In this document: positions 26,188-35,061 of the stretch, one piece after another
Numbering within the stretch: position 1 is the first letter of the stretch
Layout: every line of letters starts with the position of its first letter
Assembly: GCF_003627755.1 (NCBI RefSeq)
Contig: NZ_CP032694.1
Coordinates: 2,533,501 to 2,597,500, forward strand
Direction: 5' to 3'
Origin: Rhizobium jaguaris
GTDB lineage: Bacteria > Pseudomonadota > Alphaproteobacteria > Rhizobiales > Rhizobiaceae
DNA length: 64,000 nt
The notes under the pieces: generated by a model
What the model saw: only the letters and a program-made list of their open reading frames with translations
What the model was told of the DNA's origin: nothing
The model's database searches: none
Position numbers and translations under genes: made by a program

Positions 26188-28230
26188 TTGCTCAACAATG
26201 ATTTGCAGACGTCCAGCAAAGCTGGGGACCTTGATCGTCGTGACAATCTGAAGCCGGGAAATCGCTTCCTCGGCCGCGTTGTTGCGTGCGGCGGTTCCCG
26301 GGCAACCATCGCTGCGGTCGCCGAGGACGGCGGCACCGATCTGACGGAGCTTTGGTCCGTCGGCAAATTGATCTCGATCAGCGTCGGCACCAATCGCGTT
26401 GCCGCCCTCGTCTACGCCATGAACACAGGCAACACCGGCTGGGGCGAAGGGCAGGACAATCTTTTCCGCATCGAGGTGGAATTGCTGGGCGAAGTCCGCG
26501 TCGGACCAAACGGCCGCGAGGAATTTTCGAGCGGCATCTCCACCTATCCCTATCTGGGCGCCATCGCTCACCGCATCCGCGCCACCGACCTGATGCGCAT
26601 TTTCGATGCGGGCAAGGACAGTAGCTGCGTCATCGGCAAGCTGACGCAGGATGAGAGCATCGACGCCGCCATTCATATCCCTTCGATGCTGGCGAAGCAT
26701 TTCGCCGTGGTCGGCTCCACCGGCGTCGGCAAATCCACCGCCGTCTCGTTGCTACTGCACAAGGCGATCGTCTCCGATCCCAAGCTGCGCGTGCTGATCC
26801 TCGATCCGCATAATGAGTTCGCCGCCGCCTTTCCCAAACATTCAGTCGTCGTCGATACCGATACGCTCGACCTGCCCTTCTGGTTGATGCGCCTCGACGA
26901 ATTCGCCGAAGTCATCTTCCGCGGTCGGACGCCGATCCCCGACGAACTGGACATGCTACGCGACATTATTCCCGAGGCGAAACGGGCTTTTCGCGGCAGC
27001 GACTCGCCGCTGATGCGCCGCCAGACGGAAAAGAGCTCGGTGACTGCAGATACGCCGGTTCCCTACCGCATGGCCGATCTGTTGGCCCTGATCGACGAGC
27101 GCATCGGCCGGCTCGAAGGGCGGCAGGAAAAGCCGCATCTGCGTTCGCTCAAAATGCGCGTCATCTCGGCAATCAACGATCCGCGTTATCATTTCATGTT
27201 CTCCAACAACACGATCAGCGACACGATCATGGAGACAATCGCGCAGATCTTCCGTATTCCGGGCGACGACAAACCGATCTGCACCTTCCAGCTTGCCGGC
27301 ATCCCTTCCGAAGTCGTCAATTCCGTCGCCTCCGTCCTTTGTCGCATGGCCTTTGAACTGGCGCTCTGGAGCGAGGGCGCGATCCATATGCTTGTCGTCT
27401 GCGAGGAGGCGCACCGTTATATCCCCGCCGACTCGACCCTCGGCTTCTTCCCGACCCGGCAGGCGATTGCCCGAATCGCCAAGGAGGGCCGCAAATACGG
27501 CGTGTCGCTTGGCATCATCACGCAGCGTCCGGGCGAACTCGACCAGACAATCCTGTCGCAATGCTCGACGCTATTTGCCATGCGCCTTGCCAACGACCGC
27601 GACCAGGAGATCATCCGTTCGGCAATCCCGAATTCCTCGATTTCGACGACGAGCTTCCTGTCGTCGATCGGCAACGGCGAAGCCATTGCTTTCGGTGAAG
27701 CCATCGCAGTCCCCATGCGCATGCGCTTTTCCCGCGTCGAAGAACACCTGCTGCCGAAGGCCAGCGGCAGCATCGCAAGAACCAGCGAGGATTCGCCCGA
27801 TACCGTTGATCTGCGCACCATCGTCAGCCGCATGCGCTCGGTCTCCGGTCCCGATATCTCCGCCTTCCAACAGAGCTACGCGGCTTTGAGCGATGCGGCG
27901 AAAGCTTTCGACGAAGATATCGGCGATGACGATATCGATCAGCCTGGCTCAATATCCGAGCCGCAACCGGCGCGAATGGACGCGCCGCCGATAGAGCCTT
28001 ATCGGCCCGACATGCTGCCGCGCGCGACGGCGGCTTCAGCTTTTGGCGCAGCGCCCCAGACGTCGATCGATAGCCGGCTTGCCGAGCTGCGTCGCGAGTT
28101 CCGAGGCGGCGACGACGCAAGCAGTCAATCCCCAATGACGAAGGAGCCGTCTGCGCGGCGCGAAGCCGGCCTCTCCTTGCGCGACAGCATCCTGAAGAAA
28201 CCGCTGAGCAGCCTCTACAACAAGGACTGA
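26188..28230 (+). CDS. HerA-like ATP-binding protein (DUF87)
   Basis: A 680-residue FtsK/HerA-superfamily ATPase. The N-terminal beta barrel (residues ~20-100) is of HAS-barrel type. Walker A is GSTGVGKSTAVSLLL (about residue 175) and Walker B is LRVLILDPHNEF. The segment MLVVCEEAHRYIP holds the catalytic acid. The C-terminal ~150 residues are low-complexity and Pro/Ala/Arg-rich. I use the TTG at 26188, with GGGAG seven bases before it; no good ATG is near. HerA usually works with NurA in DNA-end resection, but no NurA is visible here. Confidence 0.82.
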   Translation: MLNNDLQTSSKAGDLDRRDNLKPGNRFLGRVVACGGSRATIAAVAEDGGTDLTELWSVGKLISISVGTNRVAALVYAMNTGNTGWGEGQDNLFRIEVELLGEVRVGPNGREEFSSGISTYPYLGAIAHRIRATDLMRIFDAGKDSSCVIGKLTQDESIDAAIHIPSMLAKHFAVVGSTGVGKSTAVSLLLHKAIVSDPKLRVLILDPHNEFAAAFPKHSVVVDTDTLDLPFWLMRLDEFAEVIFRGRTPIPDELDMLRDIIPEAKRAFRGSDSPLMRRQTEKSSVTADTPVPYRMADLLALIDERIGRLEGRQEKPHLRSLKMRVISAINDPRYHFMFSNNTISDTIMETIAQIFRIPGDDKPICTFQLAGIPSEVVNSVASVLCRMAFELALWSEGAIHMLVVCEEAHRYIPADSTLGFFPTRQAIARIAKEGRKYGVSLGIITQRPGELDQTILSQCSTLFAMRLANDRDQEIIRSAIPNSSISTTSFLSSIGNGEAIAFGEAIAVPMRMRFSRVEEHLLPKASGSIARTSEDSPDTVDLRTIVSRMRSVSGPDISAFQQSYAALSDAAKAFDEDIGDDDIDQPGSISEPQPARMDAPPIEPYRPDMLPRATAASAFGAAPQTSIDSRLAELRREFRGGDDASSQSPMTKEPSARREAGLSLRDSILKKPLSSLYNKD

Positions 28231-28236
28231 CGCTGG

Positions 28237-29133
28237 CTATGGGCTGATGCGCTCCCAGCTTTCGTCCATCTGGTTGCGAAACCAGGTCATCTGCCGTTTG
28301 GCATATTGCCGCGTCGCGGCTGCACCGGTTTCGAGAACCTCCTCGCGCGTCATTTCGCCCCGCAGCATCGCGGCAATTTGCGATACTCCAATCGCCTTCA
28401 TGACCGGCATCGCTTCCGGCAGTTTCAATGCCAGCAGAGCCCGCACTTCATCTTCAGCGCCCATGGCGAGCATCTTCTCGAAACGGCCGTTGATGCGCTG
28501 ATGCAAAACGGCGCGATCGGGCAGCACGACGATCTTTCGCGCGCGATCGGCATCGACGATGACAGGCCCGTTCCTGCCCTGAAAAGCGGCTATGGACTGC
28601 CCCGTCGCTTCGATCACTTCGAGCGCACGCACGGTACGCTGGCCGTCCTGAGGATTGAGGCTTTCCGCCACGGCGGGATCGCGAATGACCAGGTCCCGGT
28701 GCAGTGCCTCCGCGCCCTCCGTGAGCAGCCGCCCCCGCAAACGGTTACGGATCTCCGTGGGAATATCAGGCATGTCGGAAAGTCCGCCGGTTAGAGCCTT
28801 GAAATAGAGCCCGGTTCCCCCGACAAAAACGGGCATTCGTCCTTCACTGCCCAATTGCGCCGCCAACGCTGCTGCCTCGCGCAGCCATGCGCCGGTGGAA
28901 TAGGCTTGCCTCGCCGGCACATGACCGTAAAGATGATGTGGGATGCCCTGCATATCCTCTTCGGATGGCCGAGCCGTCAGCACGCGCAGCGTGTCGTAGA
29001 CCTGCATGCTGTCGGCGTTGACGACCACACCGCCATGCGCGCGCGCCAATTCTACCGCAAGCCCGGACTTGCCGCTGGCGGTCGGCCCGGTTATCAGGAT
29101 CGCGTCGATGTCGCTTATAGGATTTCCGATCAT
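28237..29133 (-). CDS. miaA: tRNA dimethylallyltransferase
   Basis: A 298-residue enzyme that adds a dimethylallyl group to A37 of tRNAs reading UNN codons. The P-loop is ILITGPTASGKSGLAVELA, with NADSMQVYDTLRVLTARP and VFVGGTGLYFKALTGG following. The catalytic stretch is VMKAIGVSQIAA and the C-terminus RQYAKRQMTWFRNQM. The ATG at 29133 is on a CATG that also holds the start of serB on the other strand. A longer frame to 29217 adds unconserved residues. Confidence 0.95.
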   Translation of the reverse strand: MIGNPISDIDAILITGPTASGKSGLAVELARAHGGVVVNADSMQVYDTLRVLTARPSEEDMQGIPHHLYGHVPARQAYSTGAWLREAAALAAQLGSEGRMPVFVGGTGLYFKALTGGLSDMPDIPTEIRNRLRGRLLTEGAEALHRDLVIRDPAVAESLNPQDGQRTVRALEVIEATGQSIAAFQGRNGPVIVDADRARKIVVLPDRAVLHQRINGRFEKMLAMGAEDEVRALLALKLPEAMPVMKAIGVSQIAAMLRGEMTREEVLETGAAATRQYAKRQMTWFRNQMDESWERISP

Positions 29134-30022
29134 GGCCTTCGTTGCCACGCTTATTGCCAATCCGTCAAACCCTGTTCTCGTTCCGGCAATCGCCGAGCAA
29201 GCGGCTGATGTCGTCAAGGCGGCGGGACTCTATTGGCTGGCCGACGGCATCGCCTGCGATATTGCGCTGCGCGACGGCACCGACCTGCAGGCGGCAGAAG
29301 CCAACATTCTCGCCATCATTGCCGGCGCTCCGATCGATCTGGTCATCCAGGAAGCGGAGACACGCCGAAAGAAATTGCTGATCGCCGACATGGATTCCAC
29401 GATGATCGGCCAGGAATGCATCGACGAACTGGCGGCCGAGGTCGGACTGAAGGAAAAGGTCGCCGACATCACCGCCCGCGCCATGAACGGTGAGATCTCT
29501 TTCGAGCCCGCCTTGCGCGAGCGCGTGGCGCTGTTGAAGGGCTTGCCGATCGCCGTTGTCGATGACGTCATCGCCAAACGCATCACCCTGACCCCCGGCG
29601 GGCCGGAACTGATCGCCACCATGAAAGCCAAGGGCTACTACACCGCCCTCGTCTCCGGCGGTTTCACCGTCTTTACGAGCCGCATCGCGGCCACACTGGA
29701 TTTCGACGAGAACCGCGCCAACATCCTGCTGGAAGACAACGGCATCCTGACCGGCCTTGTTGCTGAACCCATTCTCGGCATGCAAGCCAAGGTCGATGCG
29801 CTCACCGACATTGCGGAAAAGCTCGGCATTTCCACCGATGACGCGATTGCCGTTGGCGATGGCGCCAACGATCTTGGCATGCTTCAACTCGCTGGCTCCG
29901 GAGTCGCCCTGCATGCCAAACCAACCGTGTCCGCTCAGGCAAAAATGCGCATCGACCATGGCGACCTGACTGCGCTGCTTTACATCCAGGGCTATCGCAA
30001 GACGGATTTCATCAGAGCGTAG
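29132..30022 (+). CDS. serB: Phosphoserine phosphatase
   Basis: A 296-residue HAD-family enzyme, last step of serine synthesis. The catalytic DxDST motif is IADMDSTMIGQECIDE (D86, D88). Motif II is ALVSGGFTVFTSRIA and motif III is DAIAVGDGANDLGMLQLAG. An N-terminal domain (MAFVATLIANPSNPVLVP) of ~75 residues precedes it. AGGA lies nine bases before the ATG. A longer upstream frame overlaps miaA antisense and is rejected. Confidence 0.95.
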   Translation: MAFVATLIANPSNPVLVPAIAEQAADVVKAAGLYWLADGIACDIALRDGTDLQAAEANILAIIAGAPIDLVIQEAETRRKKLLIADMDSTMIGQECIDELAAEVGLKEKVADITARAMNGEISFEPALRERVALLKGLPIAVVDDVIAKRITLTPGGPELIATMKAKGYYTALVSGGFTVFTSRIAATLDFDENRANILLEDNGILTGLVAEPILGMQAKVDALTDIAEKLGISTDDAIAVGDGANDLGMLQLAGSGVALHAKPTVSAQAKMRIDHGDLTALLYIQGYRKTDFIRA

Positions 30023-30049
30023 TATCAACCGCAAAACGCAGACGATTGG

Positions 30050-30625
30050 ATGTCATCGATGATCATTGCCGAAACCGAACGTCTAATCATCCGCAACTGG
30101 CGCGATGCGGATCGTGATCTGGTCTTCGAGATCAATTCCGACGATGCAGTTATGAAGTTCTTTCCCTTTCGCCGCAGTCGGGCGGAAGCGGATGCGTTTT
30201 TCGATCGGGTCCAAGCCATGATCGCCGAGACCGGGCTTGGCTTCTATGCGTTGGAACTCAGAGGCAGCGGCGAGGCGATCGGCTTTTGCGGGCTGGCGCG
30301 GACGGATCATCTGGAGCCGTTCGTACCGGCAGGCACCGTCGAAATCGGATGGCGGCTGGCGACGCGGCACTGGGGCAAGGGGCTGGTCAGCGAGGCGGCG
30401 CGAGCACTCCTTGCCTACGGTTTCGAAACGCTCGATCTTGACCAGATCGTTTCCTTCGCAGTTCATAACAATGTCAGGTCGACGTCGGTGATGGAGCGGA
30501 TCGGCATGCATAGGGTGGACGGCGGGGATTTCGATCATCCGGGTGTCCCCGATACCTACCCTCACCTGCAGCGCCACGTGCTCTATCGTCTAACGGCGGC
30601 CGCGTGGCGCGCCGCCCGTCAATGA
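30050..30625 (+). CDS. GNAT N-acetyltransferase, RimJ/RimL type (first of tandem pair)
   Basis: A 191-residue acetyltransferase. It has the RimJ/L signature ETERLIIRNWRDADRDLVFEIN at the start, and the acetyl-CoA region IGWRLATRHWGKGLVSEAARALLAYGFE. The C-terminus is ERIGMHRVDGGDFDHPGVPD. Substrate unknown. Its stop overlaps the next gene by four bases (ATGA), and the two proteins are clearly paralogous along their whole length. Confidence 0.85.
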   Translation: MSSMIIAETERLIIRNWRDADRDLVFEINSDDAVMKFFPFRRSRAEADAFFDRVQAMIAETGLGFYALELRGSGEAIGFCGLARTDHLEPFVPAGTVEIGWRLATRHWGKGLVSEAARALLAYGFETLDLDQIVSFAVHNNVRSTSVMERIGMHRVDGGDFDHPGVPDTYPHLQRHVLYRLTAAAWRAARQ

Positions 30626-31200
30626 CGATCATCGAGACACAGCGGCTAATCCTGCGCCCATGCGAGGAGAGCGATCGCGATCTCTTCTGTGAACTCAGTT
30701 CCGACCCTGTCGTCCTCGAATTCTTTCCTTTTAGCCGTAGCCGTGAAGACGCCGATGCCGTCTTCGACATCATCATCAGACTCATGCCGGAAAACGGTTT
30801 CGATCTTCTTGTGCTGGTGCTGAAACAGAGCGGTGAGCCGATCGGTTTCTCCGGACTTTCGAAGCCGAAGCTCGCACCGTTCCTGCCCCAAAATGCTGTC
30901 GAAATCGGCTGGCGACTTTCAGCCCGCCATTGGCGTCAGGGCTATGCGAGCGAGGCCGGTGCCGCCTTGTTGCGCCATGGTTTCGAGAGGCTGGAACTCG
31001 ACGAAATCGTGTCCCTTGCCGTATACAACAACCATCGTGCTTTTGCTGTCATGCAAAGGATCGGCATGCGCCCGGATCCAGCCGGCGATTTCGATCATCC
31101 GGATATTCCCGCCACCCATCCGCAGCTAAGGCGCCATTTGCTCTATCGCCTGAGCGCCGCAGAATGGCGCCGGCAACAGATGCAAGCGGCAAAGAGTTGA
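30622..31200 (+). CDS. GNAT N-acetyltransferase, RimJ/RimL type (second of tandem pair)
   Basis: A 192-residue paralogue of the previous gene (for example IIETQRLILR, VEIGWRLSARHWRQGYASEAG, MQRIGMRPDPAGDFDHPDIP). The ATG at 30622 overlaps the upstream stop. The duplication is old, since identity is only moderate. It is convergent with degP and ends six bp before that gene's stop. Confidence 0.85.
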   Translation: MTIIETQRLILRPCEESDRDLFCELSSDPVVLEFFPFSRSREDADAVFDIIIRLMPENGFDLLVLVLKQSGEPIGFSGLSKPKLAPFLPQNAVEIGWRLSARHWRQGYASEAGAALLRHGFERLELDEIVSLAVYNNHRAFAVMQRIGMRPDPAGDFDHPDIPATHPQLRRHLLYRLSAAEWRRQQMQAAKS

Positions 31201-31206
31201 AGCAGC

Positions 31207-33297
31207 TTACTCCAGCGCCACGGCGATGAAACGCAGATCGCCATTCGGAGAGGCGATCATCATCTGCGCATTGCGGCGGCCTTCCCGCTTCAGCGATGCA
31301 ACCTTTTCCGCGGCTGCGGTCGGCGTCTGCACGAATTCCTGCGCCACTTCGACGACGACTTCACCGGGCTTCAGTCCCTTGTCCGCCGCGGCCGAACCAG
31401 GTGAGACTTGCGTGATCACCACACCGTCGACGCTATCGGCAATGCCGAAGCTCTTGCGGTTTTCGGCGTTCAGCGTCGCGAGTTTCATACCGAGCACGTC
31501 CTGGCTGGCCTGCGGCTGCGGCGCTTGCTGTTGCTGACCGTCGTCCGGTTCCTGCCCATCCGCTCCATCATCGTTACCATCTCCCTCATCGGGATTGATG
31601 ACGCCGTCGCGTCCGCCATTGTTGCCGCCGTCGTTGTTATGGTCGTGGGGCGCGAGCTGCGGCGGCTTATCTTTGTCGCCGCCGCCCTTATCGCCCTGAT
31701 TGCTGTCGCCGCCGCTTGCTACGGCGGCAGCCTGATCGCTATCCTCGAGTCGACCGAGCGTGACCTTGACCGTCTGCTGCTTGCCGTCGCGCATGATCAC
31801 GACGTCGACTTCCTTGCCGACAGGGCTCTCGGCCACGACGCGCGGCAGGTCGCGCATCTCGTCAACGTCCTTGCCATCGAATTTCAAGATGACATCGCCG
31901 GCCTTGATCGAACCGTTATCCACCGGCCCGCCCTTGATGACGCCGGCCACCAGCGCGCCTTTGGCGCTGTCGAGGCCGAGGCTGTTGGCAACGTCGTCGG
32001 TTACCGGCTGGATGCGGACGCCGAGCCAGCCGCGACGGGTCTCGCCGAAGTCCATGAGCTGCTTGACGACACCTTCGGCCAGTTCAGAAGGCACCGCGAA
32101 GCCAATGCCGATGGAGCCGCCGCTCGGCGATATGATGGCCGTGTTAATGCCGATCACCTCGCCCTTCATATTGAAGAGCGGCCCGCCGGAATTGCCTTTG
32201 TTGATCGCCGCGTCGGTCTGGATGAAATTGTCATACGGACCGGCATTGATGTTGCGGCCACGGGCCGAGACGATGCCGACAGTCACCGAGCCGCCCAGGC
32301 CGAAGGGATTGCCGATCGCCATGACCCAGTCGCCAATTCGCATTCTGGAGGAATCGCCAAATTTCACCGCTATCAACGGATGCTTCGGCTCCACCTTGAG
32401 CACGGAAAGGTCGGTCTTGGTGTCGGTGCCGATCAACCTTGCCTTCAGCTTGGTGCCGTTCGGGAAGATCGCCTCGATATCGTCAGCACCTTCGATGACG
32501 TGATTGTTGGTGACGATATAACCGGATGGATCGATGACGAAGCCAGAGCCAAGCGAGCTGACCTTGCGGTTGCTGTTGTCGCTGTTCCGGTTCTTGAAGA
32601 AGTCGTTGAAGAACTCCTGGAATGGCGAATTGTCCGGGACCTTGGGGGTCGCCGGGCCATCGCCTTCATCCTTGACCTTTTGGGAGGTGGAAATGTTGAC
32701 CACCGCGTCCAGCAAACCGGATGCGAGATCGGCAACCGAGGCCGGACCGGCATTCATTGCCGGGTTGCCTGTGACCGGCGGCAGCGTGTTGGGCACCACG
32801 GCCGGATTCTCGCTCGGCGCTGTAAGCGTGCCGCCCAGCGGAGCCTGGGCCGGATTGGTCGCTGTGGCTGGGGTCTGGCTGTTGGATGCTGCAGGCGCAG
32901 GTGTGCCTGACGCGGCATTGCCGTTGGGTGCACTCGTCGAGCTCGCTGCAGGAGCTTGACCCGTTTCGCCGGCCGCTGCAGGCGCTGTTGTTCCGGAGGT
33001 GGCGGGCGCCTGTGTCCCTGTCGCCGCTTCGCCGCTCGGCGCGGCGGTCGAGCCGGCCGCTGGCGCCGGTGTGGCGGCCGAGCCGGTCGCGGGCACGTCC
33101 GTCGCGGTATTCGAATTAGCCGGAAGTTGCGTGCCTGTCGTTGCACCGCCATTCGCCACCGGCGCGCCAGTGGCGGGCGTCTGTGCCGTCTGCGCATACG
33201 CCCGGTCGATACCGCCCAGCGTTGGACCGGCAATCAGCGCCACACTGGCCAGAAGAGCGAACGAACGTCTGAAAGGCAGGCGATTGGTCGAGGCCAT
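31207..33297 (-). CDS. degP: Periplasmic serine protease/chaperone, DegP/HtrA (Do) family
   Basis: A 696-residue protease with a signal peptide to about residue 36 (AYA-QT). The catalytic triad is H266 (TNNHVIEG), D296 (TKTDLSVL) and S370 (KGNSGGPLF). PDZ1 is near residues 425-520 and PDZ2 near 600-690. Two parts are unusual: a Pro/Ala/Thr/Ser-rich tract from ~37 to ~180, and an acidic, Gly/Asp/Gln-rich linker between the PDZ domains (~520-600). It is longer than a typical Do protease (~470-520). hflK and hflC lie upstream on the same strand, now separated by an IS. Confidence 0.93.
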   Translation of the reverse strand: MASTNRLPFRRSFALLASVALIAGPTLGGIDRAYAQTAQTPATGAPVANGGATTGTQLPANSNTATDVPATGSAATPAPAAGSTAAPSGEAATGTQAPATSGTTAPAAAGETGQAPAASSTSAPNGNAASGTPAPAASNSQTPATATNPAQAPLGGTLTAPSENPAVVPNTLPPVTGNPAMNAGPASVADLASGLLDAVVNISTSQKVKDEGDGPATPKVPDNSPFQEFFNDFFKNRNSDNSNRKVSSLGSGFVIDPSGYIVTNNHVIEGADDIEAIFPNGTKLKARLIGTDTKTDLSVLKVEPKHPLIAVKFGDSSRMRIGDWVMAIGNPFGLGGSVTVGIVSARGRNINAGPYDNFIQTDAAINKGNSGGPLFNMKGEVIGINTAIISPSGGSIGIGFAVPSELAEGVVKQLMDFGETRRGWLGVRIQPVTDDVANSLGLDSAKGALVAGVIKGGPVDNGSIKAGDVILKFDGKDVDEMRDLPRVVAESPVGKEVDVVIMRDGKQQTVKVTLGRLEDSDQAAAVASGGDSNQGDKGGGDKDKPPQLAPHDHNNDGGNNGGRDGVINPDEGDGNDDGADGQEPDDGQQQQAPQPQASQDVLGMKLATLNAENRKSFGIADSVDGVVITQVSPGSAAADKGLKPGEVVVEVAQEFVQTPTAAAEKVASLKREGRRNAQMMIASPNGDLRFIAVALE

Positions 33298-33446
33298 CAG
33301 GCATCCTCATCGAGAAAGTAAGTCTTGTATAAGCATCAACATAAGGCGGAATGATGAAGCGCGAAATCACCTTTTTGCGAAATCCCCGCGCGTCTGGCCA
33401 GCCTTCGGGACTACATCGAAAATGACGCGAGGCATCATAAAGTCAT

Positions 33447-34050
33447 AACCTCCACCAAAGGTGGAGGTTTGAAACGCTGCGCTTGAACCGCTAGAAGCGG
33501 TTTTGTTAGCGCTTAGTAGCTACGATTGAAGAGGTCGGCAAAGTCGGAAGCTTTGTCGGCCTTTTCCTGATTACGGATATATTGTCTGACGACCTGCTCG
33601 TTGTAGCCCGTCGTCGATACGAAATACCCGCGCGCCCAAAAGTGATAACCCTTGTAGCGGCGCTTGCGCGCATATTTGTTGGCAACGTAAAGGGCTGTCT
33701 TGCCCTTCAAAAAGCCGACAATATGCGCAACCGAGTATTTCGGCGGGATCGATATCAACATATGCACATGGTCGGGCATCAAATGACCCTCTTCGATCTG
33801 GCAGCCTTTCTGCTGTGCCAGCCGACGTAAGAGTTCTCCCAACTCACGCCGTACGTCCCCGTAGAGTCTTTTCGTTCGGTATTTGCTGCCAAAAACAACG
33901 TGATACTTGCAGTCCCACGTCGCATGCGAGAGCGTTTGCTCATCCATAGAACCTCCTTGTTCGAAGTCTGGGCCGCGCCAGCGGTTCAAGCAGGAGGTCT
34001 CTCAACTACCGTGTAGAACTCGTCCAGTCCTCCACCATAGGTGGAGGTTT
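33447..34050 (-). mobile_element. IS200-family insertion sequence (tnpA only)
   Basis: About 600 bp with one transposase gene and no tnpB. Each end has the same subterminal hairpin: AACCTCCACC-AAA-GGTGGAGGTT at 33447-33469 and CCTCCACC-ATA-GGTGGAGG at 34029-34047. Such hairpins, rather than terminal inverted repeats, mark IS200/IS605 elements. A further stem AACCGCT/AGCGGTT at 33485-33501 follows tnpA. It sits between hflC and degP. Exact cleavage ends are not resolved here. Confidence 0.85.
33513..33947 (-). CDS. tnpA: IS200/IS605 family Y1 transposase TnpA
   Basis: A 144-residue single-strand transposase. The HUH motif is MPDHVHMLISIPP (H60 and H62) and the nucleophile is Tyr123 in VVRQYIRNQ. 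The gene is complete, with GGAGG four bases upstream of the ATG at 33947. It looks functional. Confidence 0.93.
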   Translation of the reverse strand: MDEQTLSHATWDCKYHVVFGSKYRTKRLYGDVRRELGELLRRLAQQKGCQIEEGHLMPDHVHMLISIPPKYSVAHIVGFLKGKTALYVANKYARKRRYKGYHFWARGYFVSTTGYNEQVVRQYIRNQEKADKASDFADLFNRSY

Positions 34051-34116
34051 ATTTATGGGTATAAAACAAGAGGCCGCCGATGGGCAGCCCCTTGGATTTC
34101 AGCAGGTTGCCGCGCG

Positions 34117-35061
34117 TTATTTCGCGGGCGGCGTAGTCGATGGCGCAGCCGGCGCCGGTGTACCCAGCGCCGGAGCCGCGCCCACGGGACTCTCGAAATA
34201 TTTGAAGAAGTCCGACTGGTTCGGCGGCAGGACCAGCGTCTTGCCGCCCGAGGCGAGCGACGCACGGTAGGCGGCCATCGAGCGATAGAATTCGTAGAAG
34301 TTCGGATCGCGCGAGGATGCATCGGCGAAGATGCGGTTGCGCTCGGCCTCGCCCTGACCGCGCAGGATTTCCGAGTCCTTCTGTGCGTCGGCCACGATCT
34401 CGACCACCTGACGATCGGCAATGGCGCGGCGGCGCTGGCCTTCTTCGTTGCCTCTGGCGCGGATCAGCTCGGCTTCCGCCAGACGCTCGGCCTTCATGCG
34501 ATCGTAAGTCTGCTGCGACACTTCCTGGGTGAGATCGGTACGACGAATGCGGACATCCTCGATATTGAGGCCAAGGGACTCGGCATCGCGATGCAGATCG
34601 TCGCGCACCTCCGTCATCATCGAGGCGCGCTCGTTAGACAGCGCGGCTTCGAAGCCTCGCAGGCCGTAAACGCGACGCAGCGATGCATCGAGGCGGGTCC
34701 TGAGGCGCGCTTCCGCTGAATCGCGATCGCCCGATACGGTCTCGCGGAATTTCCGCGCATCGGTGATCCTGTAGACGACGAAAGCATCGACCTCGTAGAA
34801 CTTGCCGCCCGAAACCTGAACGCGGATATTATCCAGATCGAAGCGTAGCGCCTGATCCTGGATATATTGCACCCGATCGGCATCCATGAAGGCAAAGGGC
34901 AGCTTGAAGTAAAGGCCGGGCTCGGTCTTGACGGCGCGGATCTGGCCGAAGCGCAGAACGATCGCCTGTTCGCGGGCGTTGACCACGAACACCGAGGAAT
35001 AAACGATCAGCAGCAGCACCGCGAGCGCGATGAGAATGGCTGGCAAACGGCTGGACGTCAT
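34117..35061 (-). CDS. hflC: HflC, membrane protease modulator (SPFH family)
   Basis: A 314-residue protein with one N-terminal membrane helix (LPAILIALAVLLLIVYSSVFVV) and a SPFH/band-7 domain (REQAIVLRFGQIRAVKTEPGLYFKLPF), ending in a helical tail. With HflK it forms a large cage around FtsH and controls its proteolysis. Its start overlaps the hflK stop by one base (TAATG). Confidence 0.94.
   Translation of the reverse strand: MTSSRLPAILIALAVLLLIVYSSVFVVNAREQAIVLRFGQIRAVKTEPGLYFKLPFAFMDADRVQYIQDQALRFDLDNIRVQVSGGKFYEVDAFVVYRITDARKFRETVSGDRDSAEARLRTRLDASLRRVYGLRGFEAALSNERASMMTEVRDDLHRDAESLGLNIEDVRIRRTDLTQEVSQQTYDRMKAERLAEAELIRARGNEEGQRRRAIADRQVVEIVADAQKDSEILRGQGEAERNRIFADASSRDPNFYEFYRSMAAYRASLASGGKTLVLPPNQSDFFKYFESPVGAAPALGTPAPAAPSTTPPAK

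Noticed and set aside
31408..32910. 500-codon open frame on the plus strand
   Set aside because: Antisense of degP, caused by its biased codon use; no family likeness.
33447..34050. Hairpin repeats as a CRISPR or RAYT-type repeat
   Set aside because: Only two hairpins exist, one at each end of a tnpA gene, which fits IS200 ends. No spacer pattern is present anywhere in the window.
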